This document shows, piece by piece, positions 10,101 to 20,900 of a DNA stretch of 33,858 nucleotides. The DNA is from Arcicella rosea. Its GTDB lineage: Bacteria; Bacteroidota; Bacteroidia; Cytophagales; Spirosomataceae. Numbering within the stretch: the first letter of the stretch is position 1; every line of letters starts with the position of its first letter. The translations under genes were made by a program, and so were the position numbers. The stretch covers positions 1 through 33,858 of the forward strand of contig NZ_JACHKT010000047.1 of assembly GCF_014204325.1 (NCBI RefSeq), read 5' to 3'. The notes beneath the pieces were generated by a model, which had not been told where the DNA came from, ran no database searches, and saw nothing but the letters and a program-made list of their open reading frames with translations.

Positions 10101-10649
10101 AGCATTTGGCCCCAAGCGGGCATTCATAAAGCCTATATCTACACCAGTGTTTTCGCCAGGGAGGTCTTGATGGAGCCCTATCGGTAGCTCTACCATTAAT
10201 CCAGCACTAAATTTCTCGAAAGGAATAAGTTGCCCCATTCTTTCAAGCAATTTAAAGGTACTATCTGCCTGTTTGCGGAGTTTATTGATTTTATCTTTAT
10301 TAGCCGCTACATTTAGTGCCTTTATCATGCTGGCACTTTCTTCTTTTATCTTAAACTGGCTACTTCTTGTATTAAGTTTAGCAAAAGCTTCTTGCAAGCT
10401 TTGTTGCATTTGGCTTTTAGCAGTAGCAGATACTTGTACAGTAGCATTTGTATTGGCTACATCTGTTATTGGGCTATTAGCATTGTTTGCTTTAAGCAAT
10501 TTACTGGGTTGTTCGGTTTTGCTTTTGGGTTGTTCTTCTGTATAGCTATATGCTACATTAGCTTTGGCAATGATAGCCAAAACCATAAAGCAAACAATAA
10601 CATAACATTTGCTATTGGACAGAACCCAATGATGTAAAACTTTTTTCAT
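7188..10649 (-). CDS. Large secreted beta-rich protein of unknown function
   Basis: This 1153-aa protein has a long N-terminal signal (hydrophobic about 15-35) and then a polar, low-complexity Lys/Gln/Asn/Thr linker (about 37-80) and a short helical stretch (about 80-140). Most of the rest (145-850) is repetitive beta-rich sequence with many 'GFxxxGxxxx' strands, recalling extended beta-sheet or lipid-transfer-like proteins. A second polar linker (about 850-890) precedes a conserved-looking C-terminal region (895-1153) with 'ILFDFENEILHADA', 'GWMVMHFQ', a Pro-rich 'PPMPSPPS' and an alternating glycine-rich end. I recognise the type from other Bacteroidota secreted-protein clusters but cannot name a function. 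It lies 16 bases after the propeller gene, so it is almost certainly co-transcribed. It could be the envelope or export component of the cluster. Confidence 0.75.
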   Translation of the reverse strand: MKKVLHHWVLSNSKCYVIVCFMVLAIIAKANVAYSYTEEQPKSKTEQPSKLLKANNANSPITDVANTNATVQVSATAKSQMQQSLQEAFAKLNTRSSQFKIKEESASMIKALNVAANKDKINKLRKQADSTFKLLERMGQLIPFEKFSAGLMVELPIGLHQDLPGENTGVDIGFMNARLGPNAAYIMVFVRMQLPIKNPETGEPFQNLFFGADSLKISYDGNIVGDANLVLLGDVSIPFGKAVFTMKGGLDISTGTVNDSLTYVKLDCNRFKEVSVASELIFPRSMLVPIDYDGNVTSGYVRGKFAAVAQSLQNLLGKVSLGSFAVTGFENWGFRLNGAVLDFSESRNSYDVKFPAGYIQKNMPEGAEKAWKGVYINKFEVILPREFRERSQTNRISFGADSLLIDENGVTGKFYGKNILSIKKGDANGWKMSLDYVRIGFEANVCTGGLFNGRLVLPVTNVRPNGTSFDTTSTLAYNGMIQRGGNYSLVVRTVSQLNFDVWKARATLFPNSSVSLKVEDGVFKPTATLHGSLDIDYAQALSRANGDAESQAKKVDVNFKTITFRNLKLSTEAPYIEIEYLGYDGDIKVGGMPMTFSNIQAFTDGQNATISFGSNVNLMKNGFSVDGDIAIKGKLNTNTDAGHQWEFAGISVVVSGLDATIGPFRIKGQIRPFENNPCVPGKGYQASLTLTIKSPTKIEVSATAIFGNMPELGDNGRFWFVDASAELPNTVPPIGIFALNSIAGGAYHHMVPTKTACAGSASGVKYIFKQDVELGFKAVVGFSTKGVNAVDGMLGFEMVINKNFGVNSLGFFGEATIAGKFPVFDKLGGKLNSLNSKLRALSPTEAVAQSTPVSDKETTQTDLQKKSENEYAKTTTLTENVVLKNTIRAKIGILFDFENEILHADAQVFVNIGEGVIRGRGPSNRAGWMVMHFQKERPNQLGKWYVHVGSPTDPCGVSMGFGPLSVNTGMYLMIGHDIPPMPSPPSIIREMLGSSYRPLARPVCTTNGEGFVFGSNVNIDTGDLQILIFYTRVMAGLGFDFALTNNYLGTKVNGKQIGINGWYGTGQAYAYFDAAVGIKIKIWFAKIKVEIFRAGAGVLLEGGLPNPSYMSGYLAARYRALGGKVNGSFNLKIDLGDKPVNVNQSGDCKTKKI

Positions 10650-10665
10650 GTGAGGTATGTGGTAT

Positions 10666-11715
10666 CTAGTTTAAAACAGTGCTTATATCAAAAATATGAA
10701 GGGTATTATCTCCATCTAGTTGATATAAACTATTGCCATGAATTTGTGGAATATCGGTTAGAGACAACCCATTTTTACTCCCTTCTATTTGGATTCTTTG
10801 AATAACGTTTAGTGTGGCTTTATCTAATAATAAAATAGCATTGTCGTAATGCGAGGTTATGGCTATTAAATCCTCTGTAATACATGGACGTGTTAGCCTG
10901 TAATCTCTAAAATTATTTTGAGCAAAAATTTCTTTATAACTTTGTTGCCTTAATAGCTTGCCTGTAATGCCATCAATTTCATAATAAAACTCTGAAAAGC
11001 CATAAAATATTCCCTTATATAAAGTTGGTTTAATTGGTTCAATATCTTTGTTCACCTGCCAAAGTATTTCACCTGTGTCTGTCGATACGCCAGCTATTCC
11101 TTTTTGAGATAATTCAACAACAATAACCTCATCACTGATGTGATAAAGATTGGTTACTTCTCCTTCTATTTTTCTTCCATCATATTTCATTGAAGCACCA
11201 ATCTCCGAAAAGTCTATTTCCCACTTTATGCTTCCTGTTTCAAAATGTAAGCATTTTAATATGGGGTTTTTTAGTGATAGGAAATATCTTTCAGATAAAA
11301 CAAGCCAAACACCATTGCCACCATAGTTAATTGGATAAGTTGAAGCTAGATTATTAGGGGTAACTATATCCATTTTTCCTGTAATAGCTTCAATATCTTT
11401 CCTACTAACATTTGGATAAAAATACTTTTGAGTTCTCCTATTTTCAAGCGATATTGGAATATTTAGAATAAAATCCAATAAAAAGAAAGTGAATTCATTC
11501 TGATAGTCATATACATACATTCCATCAGGTTCCGACTCTGAAACAAAAAGATATTTGCCTATTTTAAATAATATTCTGGAAACTTTCGGAGTTTGAATAT
11601 CTATCTGTTTTTGATTTTTTATTACAAAAAGTTTATCATCTGAAATATACGCAACAGTATCTTTATCTAAAACACTGAATTTAAATACACGGCTTATTTT
11701 ATTTTTTAATTTCAT
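10666..11715 (-). CDS. Cytoplasmic beta-propeller-like protein, candidate immunity protein
   Basis: This 349-aa protein is the only one of the seven operon genes without a signal peptide. It begins MKLKNKISRVFKF with no hydrophobic core. PQQ-type propeller repeats are visible: 'FETGSIKWEI' (about 159-168), 'TDTGEILWQV' (about 212-222), 'GITGKLLRQQ' (about 249-257) and a weaker one near 297-309. Its ATG overlaps the TGA of the upstream gene (ATGA, 11712-11715), so translation is probably coupled. Known: polymorphic toxin genes are usually followed directly by a small cytoplasmic immunity gene. Inference: this protein binds and neutralises the C-terminal nuclease-like domain of the 1052-aa protein. 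Alternative: an ordinary cytoplasmic PQQ-repeat protein with another role. Confidence 0.7.
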   Translation of the reverse strand: MKLKNKISRVFKFSVLDKDTVAYISDDKLFVIKNQKQIDIQTPKVSRILFKIGKYLFVSESEPDGMYVYDYQNEFTFFLLDFILNIPISLENRRTQKYFYPNVSRKDIEAITGKMDIVTPNNLASTYPINYGGNGVWLVLSERYFLSLKNPILKCLHFETGSIKWEIDFSEIGASMKYDGRKIEGEVTNLYHISDEVIVVELSQKGIAGVSTDTGEILWQVNKDIEPIKPTLYKGIFYGFSEFYYEIDGITGKLLRQQSYKEIFAQNNFRDYRLTRPCITEDLIAITSHYDNAILLLDKATLNVIQRIQIEGSKNGLSLTDIPQIHGNSLYQLDGDNTLHIFDISTVLN

Positions 11716-14700
11716 TTCAATAAAAAGATTTTAGAAAAATTTGTATTATTATCAAAATAATTAATAAAGGCATCAGCAATTGCATCTGGGGCTGTATCTA
11801 TTAAATCACTTCTATTAAGAAGCTTATTAGCTTTATCTGCATTTATTTGTTTCAAAACATTCCTTCCATCATTAGTTCTAAGCATTGTAATAATATCCGA
11901 TTTTAGTTTCGTAATTCCTCCTGGATATTTACTATCGAAAACCCATCTTAACTCACCCAAAGACTCTATTTGCAATAAATCTTTCCCAACAAATTGTTTT
12001 AAAAAAGATGTTTTGTAAATCTTAGCCCAGCTTTTCACCTCAATACGTTCACCTGTTTTAAGAGATATATCAATATATCTTATTCCTCCCAAGTTTGCTC
12101 CACCATTAAAAGTTTCTTCAAAAGCCGAAACGCTAGCCCAAAGGTTATCTTTCTCCACAGCCCGAATTACCATTTCTGCTCCTACAAATTTCCAGTCAGA
12201 TTCACAGCATAGTTCTTTAAGCAATTTATCTTTCCCTGTAATATTACTTTTATTCAATGTTGCAAGAGCATCTATTAATTCCTCTCCTGTAAGTGTTTTA
12301 CCAACAACGAGTTCTATGCTTTCAGTTAATCCGTCTTCCAATACCTCTGTCTCTACTACGGTTATACCTTCTTTACCATTTTTCTTTAATTTACTAAATA
12401 CATTTTGAAATTGTTCTTGTGTCCATTTTATACCATTAGTACCAAAGTTATTATTTTTAAGCATGTCCGACAATTTCTTTAAACGATTCGGGTCAAGGTG
12501 TAACCGTGTATCTATCGTTTTTAAGATTTTCCATGCCAGTGGGTCCAACTCACCAGTGCTAAATCGTTGAAAAAAATCTTCTCCAGAGTTTTCAAAATCT
12601 TTTAAAAAGGCTGTGACATCTGTCTCTGTAAAATCTGAAAATTTATCACTTAATTTCTGTATTTGTAGATCATCCCAATTAACATTAATTTTACCCAGTT
12701 TGTCTTTAAACCGAATGAATACGGTTGCAGGAGTAACAAATCCCAATGTTCCATCAGGAGAGCCATCATCAATGACACTAAGTTCAAAACCATCTTTATT
12801 TTTTGGTATTTTCCCTTGAGAATCCTTAACCTGCTCAGTTATTTTTTTACATTTTTTTACAAAATCCTGAAGGTTTTCTGTAGGGTTCACCCACATCATG
12901 TAACTATGGGTATTTCCCAAAGCATCTTGTAATTGAACATATCTTACAAAGCTCCAATCTATATCACTAAAAGCTTGCCCTGCTTCTCTAGCAACTTTCA
13001 CAATATAGTTACCATTTTCTACAGTGATATTGATAACACCTTTACCAAATTTATAAACTCCAAGAGTAATACCTTGTGCCAAAGGCTTAGTAAATGGATA
13101 AACAAATTTTGTAATTTTTCCCACTCCTTTAAAAACTAAGGTAAGTGGATCGAGCCTATCTAATAGTTCAGCTATTTGAGCAAGCTTTCCTGTCTTGGTA
13201 AAAGCAATAGCAATGGTTGCTATGTTTGCTACGTCTTCACCTATCTGTTCCGAAATTTTACAAAAATTACCCGTATGAGCCTCAATAAACATTTGCTTTA
13301 TCACATTCCAATATCCACCATTAGCTGTAGCTTTTTTATTAAAATTAGAGAAGCCCTCAAAAAGCTCATTTCTTTTGTGCGAGTCTGTTAAAACTTCAAC
13401 AATAAAAGACCCCATTTTAGAAATACCAGAAACTTGATCTACCAAACCATTCCAAAAACCACAGTATAATGCTACTTCAGCACGAACAGCCGTATAGAGA
13501 CTCTCATTATTATTAGCAGGTTTTATTTGGATTAAGAATTGTTGCGTAATAATAGACGATGGATTAGCGAAGCTGAACCAGAAATATATATCTGAAAGAA
13601 TTGGGTTATAGTTAGGTACTCCTGGATTCCAGAACCTTTCGGGTATTTTGAGTTCATCAATCAAACCACTGATACCATTCAAAATTGATACTAATGGATT
13701 CGCTGTGGGATAAATGGGATTAACTTTAGCTAATACAATTAAATCCTCAAGTTTACTTTTCTGTTTGTTAGCAGGAATTCCACTCCCATAATAGAATTGA
13801 TATTTATTAGAAGCATAATCTATCCATAAGATGATATCTTTAAATGCGATGTTATCGATGGCTAAATATACATTTTGTTTTTGAGCCTCCGTACTAGTAG
13901 CAGTGGTAACAAGTATTTTTAAGGTATTGCCTTCTGGTGATGCTTCCGTTAAGTTAGTTGGATTATTAAGAAGTGTTTGGAGGTAACTACCTGGATTTAT
14001 TGTAAAAGGTTTTTCAGGTTTACGTCTGTTCAATATAGCATCTGCTATTTCCTTAGAAATAGCAGTAAGTCCAATATTTATTTCCCCTGCAGGAAAAGAT
14101 ATTGTAGAATAAATACTTTGTGGCGTTGGTTTTTTTCCAGAAAAAACAACATCATCTTTTATCTTAAACCACCATCCTGATTTACGTTTTTGACTTAATT
14201 GTATTTTGTTATCTGTAGAGATAATTGGAAGCGTTTCTTCATAAGCTCCATAACCAACGACAACATATTTATTCCCTAAACCTTTATTAGTTATTTGTGT
14301 TATAACATCGTTAAAGATTTTTGTATACTTATTTTGTAAATCATCAATAAGAAAGGTTTTTTCGTCTGCTGCATATTTTTTTAGATCAGGAAATTTATTT
14401 AAATCATCTTGATTAGGATTTCTAGTTAGAATAACTCCACCAATGTATAAATTGAAACCAACAAAAATTCTTGCCTTACCTGTCAAAGATTGATTAATAG
14501 CCGATAACTCTATTTCAAGTTGTTCTTTTATTTTATTGGCTTTCTCAAGGGTAAGTCCGTATTTAGCTAAATTATATTGTAATGTCAAATTATAGGCATC
14601 AGGGTCAGTACCAGTGCCTAGCACCTTGGCAAAATCAATAACATAAGAATTTTTATATGATTCCCCACGAAGATCATTAGCATCATTGAAAGCAATAAGT

Positions 14701-14870
14701 TCGTTTAGCTTTTGAGTTCCGAATTCTACATATTTTTCTGTCAATGCTTGTGATATGCTATCAGACAAGATATTTTTTTCGACCCTTGAGTAAGCATCAG
14801 AGCATATCGTCATTAATATTAAAATAATGAATAATATTGCATTTCTAAATATTGTAAAACTATAGTTCAT
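11712..14870 (-). CDS. Secreted polymorphic-toxin-like protein with C-terminal PD-(D/E)XK-type domain
   Basis: This 1052-aa protein has a signal peptide (hydrophobic about 8-25). The N-terminal half is unrecognised. The middle has 'ALYCGFWNGLVDQVSG', a hydrophobic helical region (about 550-620) and a stretch with 'LAWKIL', the kind of pre-toxin segments seen in Bacteroidota Rhs-type toxins. The last ~190 residues look like a restriction-endonuclease fold: a helix with 'VGAEMVIR' (E899), then 'RYIDISL' (D934) and ten residues later 'IEVKSW' (E944, K946), giving the E...D...ExK layout, followed by 'LRWVFD'. No Rhs/YD repeats are present. It lies 49 bases after the giant surface gene and overlaps the candidate immunity gene by 4 bases. 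Inference: a secreted nuclease effector. The fold assignment rests on motif spacing only. Confidence 0.7.
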   Translation of the reverse strand: MNYSFTIFRNAILFIILILMTICSDAYSRVEKNILSDSISQALTEKYVEFGTQKLNELIAFNDANDLRGESYKNSYVIDFAKVLGTGTDPDAYNLTLQYNLAKYGLTLEKANKIKEQLEIELSAINQSLTGKARIFVGFNLYIGGVILTRNPNQDDLNKFPDLKKYAADEKTFLIDDLQNKYTKIFNDVITQITNKGLGNKYVVVGYGAYEETLPIISTDNKIQLSQKRKSGWWFKIKDDVVFSGKKPTPQSIYSTISFPAGEINIGLTAISKEIADAILNRRKPEKPFTINPGSYLQTLLNNPTNLTEASPEGNTLKILVTTATSTEAQKQNVYLAIDNIAFKDIILWIDYASNKYQFYYGSGIPANKQKSKLEDLIVLAKVNPIYPTANPLVSILNGISGLIDELKIPERFWNPGVPNYNPILSDIYFWFSFANPSSIITQQFLIQIKPANNNESLYTAVRAEVALYCGFWNGLVDQVSGISKMGSFIVEVLTDSHKRNELFEGFSNFNKKATANGGYWNVIKQMFIEAHTGNFCKISEQIGEDVANIATIAIAFTKTGKLAQIAELLDRLDPLTLVFKGVGKITKFVYPFTKPLAQGITLGVYKFGKGVINITVENGNYIVKVAREAGQAFSDIDWSFVRYVQLQDALGNTHSYMMWVNPTENLQDFVKKCKKITEQVKDSQGKIPKNKDGFELSVIDDGSPDGTLGFVTPATVFIRFKDKLGKINVNWDDLQIQKLSDKFSDFTETDVTAFLKDFENSGEDFFQRFSTGELDPLAWKILKTIDTRLHLDPNRLKKLSDMLKNNNFGTNGIKWTQEQFQNVFSKLKKNGKEGITVVETEVLEDGLTESIELVVGKTLTGEELIDALATLNKSNITGKDKLLKELCCESDWKFVGAEMVIRAVEKDNLWASVSAFEETFNGGANLGGIRYIDISLKTGERIEVKSWAKIYKTSFLKQFVGKDLLQIESLGELRWVFDSKYPGGITKLKSDIITMLRTNDGRNVLKQINADKANKLLNRSDLIDTAPDAIADAFINYFDNNTNFSKIFLLK

Positions 14871-14919
14871 TTTTCTATTATTTGTATTTTAGTTTTTATT
14901 AAAAAATATATCTGCTAGA

Positions 14920-17900
14920 CTACTTTTTATTATACACTTTTTGGATTAGAATATTTTTTATTTCCTCTTTGATTATAGGTTTTACATTATTGACAATATC
15001 CCTATCTGGCTTATTCTTATTCAATTCATTATATACAAAATCTGCCATTTTTTGCGTATTGCCATTTGCTTTTAATCGATTAGCTAGATCAATGGCACTT
15101 TGTCTTGAACTCTTAATAGCTGAGGTGAAATAATCTTGAATTAAAGCCTCATTATAGTTCATTTCTGCACTATAATAGTCGAATGCTTTTGAATCAACTA
15201 TTGTTGACGGAGAGCTTTCTGTTTCTTCCGCAAAAATAGCTTCATTTAATATTGTTTGTGTACCTACTGAATTTGCATCGAAACCCAATGCAGAGCCTTT
15301 GGTATTTCTCAAGCTTAATAAAGACGGCTTTTTAATGATTGAAGTATCCTGAATTTCTTTAAGGGTTTGGGTTACAATTCTAACCCAATCGTCCTTATAT
15401 TTATTTGTTTGTTGTTGCCATGCTTGTTGGTCTTGTTTTAATACAGCACCCGCAGAATCGCATTGGGCAGAAGTAAAAGTGCCATTATTGCAATTTTTTT
15501 GAATGTCAACAAGCCTATTTGCTAAAGTATTTTTTTCTTCTACCAATTTTGTTGGTAAATCATTTTCAGAATTAATTAATTGTTTGGCAATAGCTTTACC
15601 CCTTCTTTCTTCGAGTGTGCCAAAGTTAACATTTGCTATGGCTTTTGATATTTCTACCACTTCTTTATATAAAGTCACTGCATCTTCCACAACTCCTCCT
15701 GGGTTAACAACACCACCCCAATTAGGATCATAAGTGGAAATGGCTTTGCCTGCTACCAAATAATTGCACTCGTTAACTTTTGCATTTTCAAAAACCATTT
15801 TCACTTTCACAAAATTGAGATAAGGAAGTTTAATATATCCTAAGCCTTTGAAAGTATAGTCTGCCGTTTTAGTAACGTCTCCAACAATAATCTCGAAATC
15901 ACCTGCGATAATTGTATCACCAGAGGCAATAACTTCTTTCATGATTTCTTGAGATAAATCTGGGGTCGGATTAATTCCACAATTAGCATAATGTTCTGGT
16001 GCTTTACACTTCTTCTGACAGCCAACACTAATAATTGTATCAGTAGGCATACATTTTTCATTGCTGTTGACGGCTTGATCATTTCGTTTCTCTAACACTT
16101 TTATTTGATAATCGCCATCCAAAATTTTATCATAAATTTTTGTTGTTGGTAGAGTAAGGGCATCTGTTCCAGACCAAGTAATTAATGGAAGAGCCACATC
16201 AGTAACAGGATTACCATCTGCATCTTTTATCCTTTTTATTTCAGCATAGCCAGTCCAACTTTTAGTACGGTTACTTATTGAAACACTAAGCTTTGCCCAA
16301 CGCTTGTTTTCGGAGATATAACATATTGGTGTAGTTAGCGCTTTTATTTTACACACAAAAGGCTTTATCTTAACTAAAAGCGAGCCATAAGCTTTGCATT
16401 TCAAGTCGGCATCATGCTCTATTACAATTTTATATGTACCGCCTTGAGGTTCATAAACATTGGCTATAGTTTGAGTCGCATTCCTACCTAAAGTAACAGT
16501 GTCAGTATTAAAAGTCCATTTATGTGAAATAGGTGTAATAGAAGGATTTGAGGCATAATTTAGATTCAAAGTTTCCCCAGTTGTGAGACCATCAACAGGG
16601 CTATTACTTGTTACAGTTATTACAGGGTTAGCCAGTACTGTAGCTACAAAGCTACTTGTGCTGGTACAACCTGCTGAGCTTGTACCTACAAGGTTATATG
16701 TTCCAGAAGAAGAAGTTGTTGCAGCATTAATAATAGGATTAGCACTTGATGAAGTAAAACTATTAGGACCAGTCCAGGCATAGGTAGTTGCTCCTGATGC
16801 TAAAATATTTATGCTTTGTCCATAACACACCTTACTTGTTCCTGCTAAAGCAAGGTTTGGTTTAGGATTAACCAATACAACTTTACCCGTAGCAGCTCCA
16901 TTGCTTGTAGCAGAACAGTTTTTATTATTTGTAACCTGAACAGTATAAGTTCCCGATGCGTTAGCAGTATAAGTTTGAGCTGTTGCACCAGAAATATTAG
17001 TGCCATCTTTTTTCCACTGATAAGCAGTCAGACCAGAGACTGCACTTAATACCACGCTATTACCTTGACAAAAAGTTGTTGGTGTTGTATTAGAAACTGT
17101 TGCATTTGGAAGAGCATCTACCACAACATTCACATTTGCTGAACCTACACAGTTTCTGATGTCTGTTACTTCAACTTTATAAGTTCCTGCATCAGCAGCT
17201 TGAATATTAGAAATGCTAGGGTTTTGAAGGCTTGACTTGAAGGTGGTTCCCTTAGTCCAATTATAATTTAAACCACCACCGCCTGTGATGCTTGTTGATC
17301 CTGATACAGCATTGACAAATGAAAGCCAGTTTTTATCACTACCAGTTTGTTTTGTGACTGACCAAGTTCCATTTACAGAAGGTAGTGTGATCTCAAACGA
17401 GGTAATTCCGCCAGCTGAAGAAAAATTAGTTATACCGCTTGTACTTCCTTGGTTACAGCCTTTATTATTAGCACAGTTATTAAATCCATAAAAATTGATA
17501 CAGCTTCGTAGAATAGAGTCTGGTAATGTTTTGTTTTTTAGTAATGGAATCCAGTCTGGGTGAACATTTTCATCAAAATCACTCCACCACGCTTTAGCAC
17601 ATCCATTTTCAATTTTAATTATAGCTTTTTGATTTGGCTGATTTATATCTCTATATCCAATTATTTGTCCATCTGTTATATTATTATTTAGACAGGTTAT
17701 ACAGGTTGTATTTGTTTTTCCTTTTTGTGTAATCGTAACAGATGTTGGAGTCGGATTCATAGAACCACTGATACTTAATACAACACTCCTATCGACGTTT
17801 GTTAGATTCTCTTCCAACTTTACTTGCACAGTTGCTTTACCCGAACCTACCGTAGCGTTTGAATTAAGATTAAGAATTGTGCCCGCACACTGGGTAATAG

Positions 17901-20900
17901 AGCTATTACTTACCGAAACTGTCGGTTTTGCATAATTAGTTACCGTAGTACTTGCAGTAGCAGAACATCCTTTATTGTTAGTAAATTTAACATTATAAGT
18001 TGTTGGTGTTGAATTGTCTGCTAGTAGAGAAATATTTTGTAGGCTACCTATTGCAACATTGTTAGCATTAGTCCATTCAAATTTTATTTCTCCAGTATTT
18101 ATTGATAAGTTAGGGACAATAGTATTTAGAGAAAACTGAGAGCCAACACAAGCAGGAGTATTAGTAGCTGAGATACTAGGAACAGGGTTTACATTGAATC
18201 TTATAATTTGCTGACTTGCCCATATATAATCATTCTGACTTTCATTGGTTCTACAAATAACTTTTATATATCCACTTTCTGTAGCATTATAATTTAGGAC
18301 GGAGGTATTTACTCCATCAATCATTTCCCATGTCCCCCCAATACTTCTTCCAGGTTTTCCATCTACATGTTCTTCAAAGGCAGGAGGATAATTGGTATTA
18401 CAGCCAGTCATCATTAATTTTAAAGTTCCTGAACCACAAAAATCAGTCTGACCATTTGGCGTTAAATTAACGATTGATGGAATATAGCAATCACCGTTTG
18501 TCAATATATCAAATTTTATTTCGCTATACGAACTCTCATATAAAGGGTTTTCACAAGTAACTTTATAGGTAGCTGTCTGGTTAATGACTTCCTTGTAAAT
18601 GGCAGATTGTTTAATAAAGATGTTATCTTTATACCATTTGGCTTTACTATTATCTGGACAACCATCTACCTCAAGACTTACCCAGCCTTTTTTACAAAAT
18701 TTATTATATCCATGACTAGTATTATTAATAATGGTTGGGTTGTTAGGGTCACAGCCAGAGTTATCGACTTTAAATGTAATTTCATTCCATCCAAAGTCTG
18801 TATTGTCATTTGGGTTTAAACAAGTAATGCCTATTTTTGAGGTACGAGTAATAGTACCTCTAAGAGTTGACCCTATTCCGCCTGTAAGTTCGGTTCCATC
18901 TGCATACCACCGCACAAGATTATTATTAGGGCAACCTGTCACTGTTAAATCTATCCACCCTTTTGTACAAAAAATAGTTTTTTTACCTGGTGTGTTGTTG
19001 ATAATAGCTGGAGCGTAATTACAATCAGAGAAGGATTTAACTGTAAAAATTATATATTTCTCTGGTCCTATTAAATCGCCTGAAACTGGGCTAATACATC
19101 TAAAGCTTACCCATGTTGTAGTTGTTATGTTGGCAACATAATCCGACCCTTGAACAGTACTACCATCACCTACCCACCATTTTACTCTATTTCCATCAGG
19201 ACAACCACTCGCAGAGACAGAAAATTGCCCATTACCACAAAACTCCGTAACTCTTCCAGGAGTATTGTTTATGATTTGAGGATTAGGGACTTTACAAAGG
19301 TCATAAGGTATTACTGTAAAATTAATTGTTTCCCAACCTAGTCTTTCGGAAGGCTTACAATGATTTTCACATGATACCGCAAAAGTTTGGTTTGAATTAA
19401 TAGTTTCAGTATAAGTGCTTCCAGTTCCTAAATCGTTTCCATTAGTTCCATACCATTTGGCTTTACTATTATCTAAACAACCTGTAACCGATAGCCTAAC
19501 CGTACCACTGGTACAAAAAGTTTCATCTCCTATTTGCTCAGTTGAATTGTTTGTAATAGTTGGCCAATAACCTGTGGTTGGACAAGATACTTTAGTAATA
19601 TTAATATGATCCGAATTCATTTCAGCAACCATTCCATCTGGACAACGATTTATACATTTAGCGTAATACGTTCCAACTCCTACGTTGTATAATTTCATTC
19701 CATCTGCTATATAATTACCATCAGATTTATACCACTGAACTGTGTAAGAACAACCATTGGCTGTAAGTTCAGCAGTTGGGTTTTGTTCATCAAGTTGTAA
19801 CCTATTAGAAGTTATTATAGGTTTTGCAATATCAATATCACAAGGCTGCTTGACCTTTATTTCTACAGGGCTGGACAAATCACTTTCACAACCATTAACA
19901 GTACATTTAGCATAATAAGTAGTTGTAACTGCTGGAGCAACCCTTAAACTTGAATCACTATCAATAATATATGAAAGGTTTAATGTATTGTACCAACTGA
20001 TAATACCACCACCACAGCCAGATGCTGAAATATTAGTACTTTCGCCTCTATTTATAGTAGTGGAACCTTGTGTAGAAGGAGTCGTTGTTTTTGAAATAGT
20101 ACTTATGTATATTGAATTTGAAGTAGCAGGTTTATAATTATCTTTAGTTATTTCTACTTTATAGTATCCTGTAATTGATGTAGTATAGGAAGAAGTATTT
20201 ATACCACTTTTTACCTCATAGTTATTTGCATTATTTGCTGAATAGCTCCATGTATAATTTACCCCTGACTCGCTTGTATTTGCTTTTAAAGTAACTGAAC
20301 ACATGCTGTCTATCTTTGAAATACTTGGATTTGATAGTGGGGGGAAATCACCTACATTGACCGTTATTTTTGCCTTGTTACTTTCACAGCCATTAATTAC
20401 TTGACTTACAAAATAGTTAGTTGAACCAACAGATGATGTATTGGGTATGGGAGCTGTAGATAGTAGCTGCTCTGCACTATACCATTTAAGACTAGCACCC
20501 GTCAAAGCTGTTGCTGTTAATGCAGTAGCTTGAGCATTTTTGGTGTACTCAATGGGACTATTTACTTTAGGTGCTTCAACATTACATACTGTTACAGTTA
20601 CAGTTGATGACCAAGGGCTATCACAGTTCCCTATTTTACACTTAGCTGCGTATGTTTTAGTTGTATTAGGAGAAACAGTAATACTTTCGCCTTGAGATGA
20701 TAATTCATCATTCCAAATAATACTTCCTGTACAGCCTGAAGCTGTGAGGGTAGCCGTTTTTACGGTCTCTGTTATTGTTTGACTCCCAGAAATAGTTGGA
20801 GTGGAAGGTGTAGTAATAATTACACTTTTCGCAGATGATATTTTGGTACAACCTGATTTCGTAACAGATAATGTATATGTACCACTACTAGTTGCGGTGA

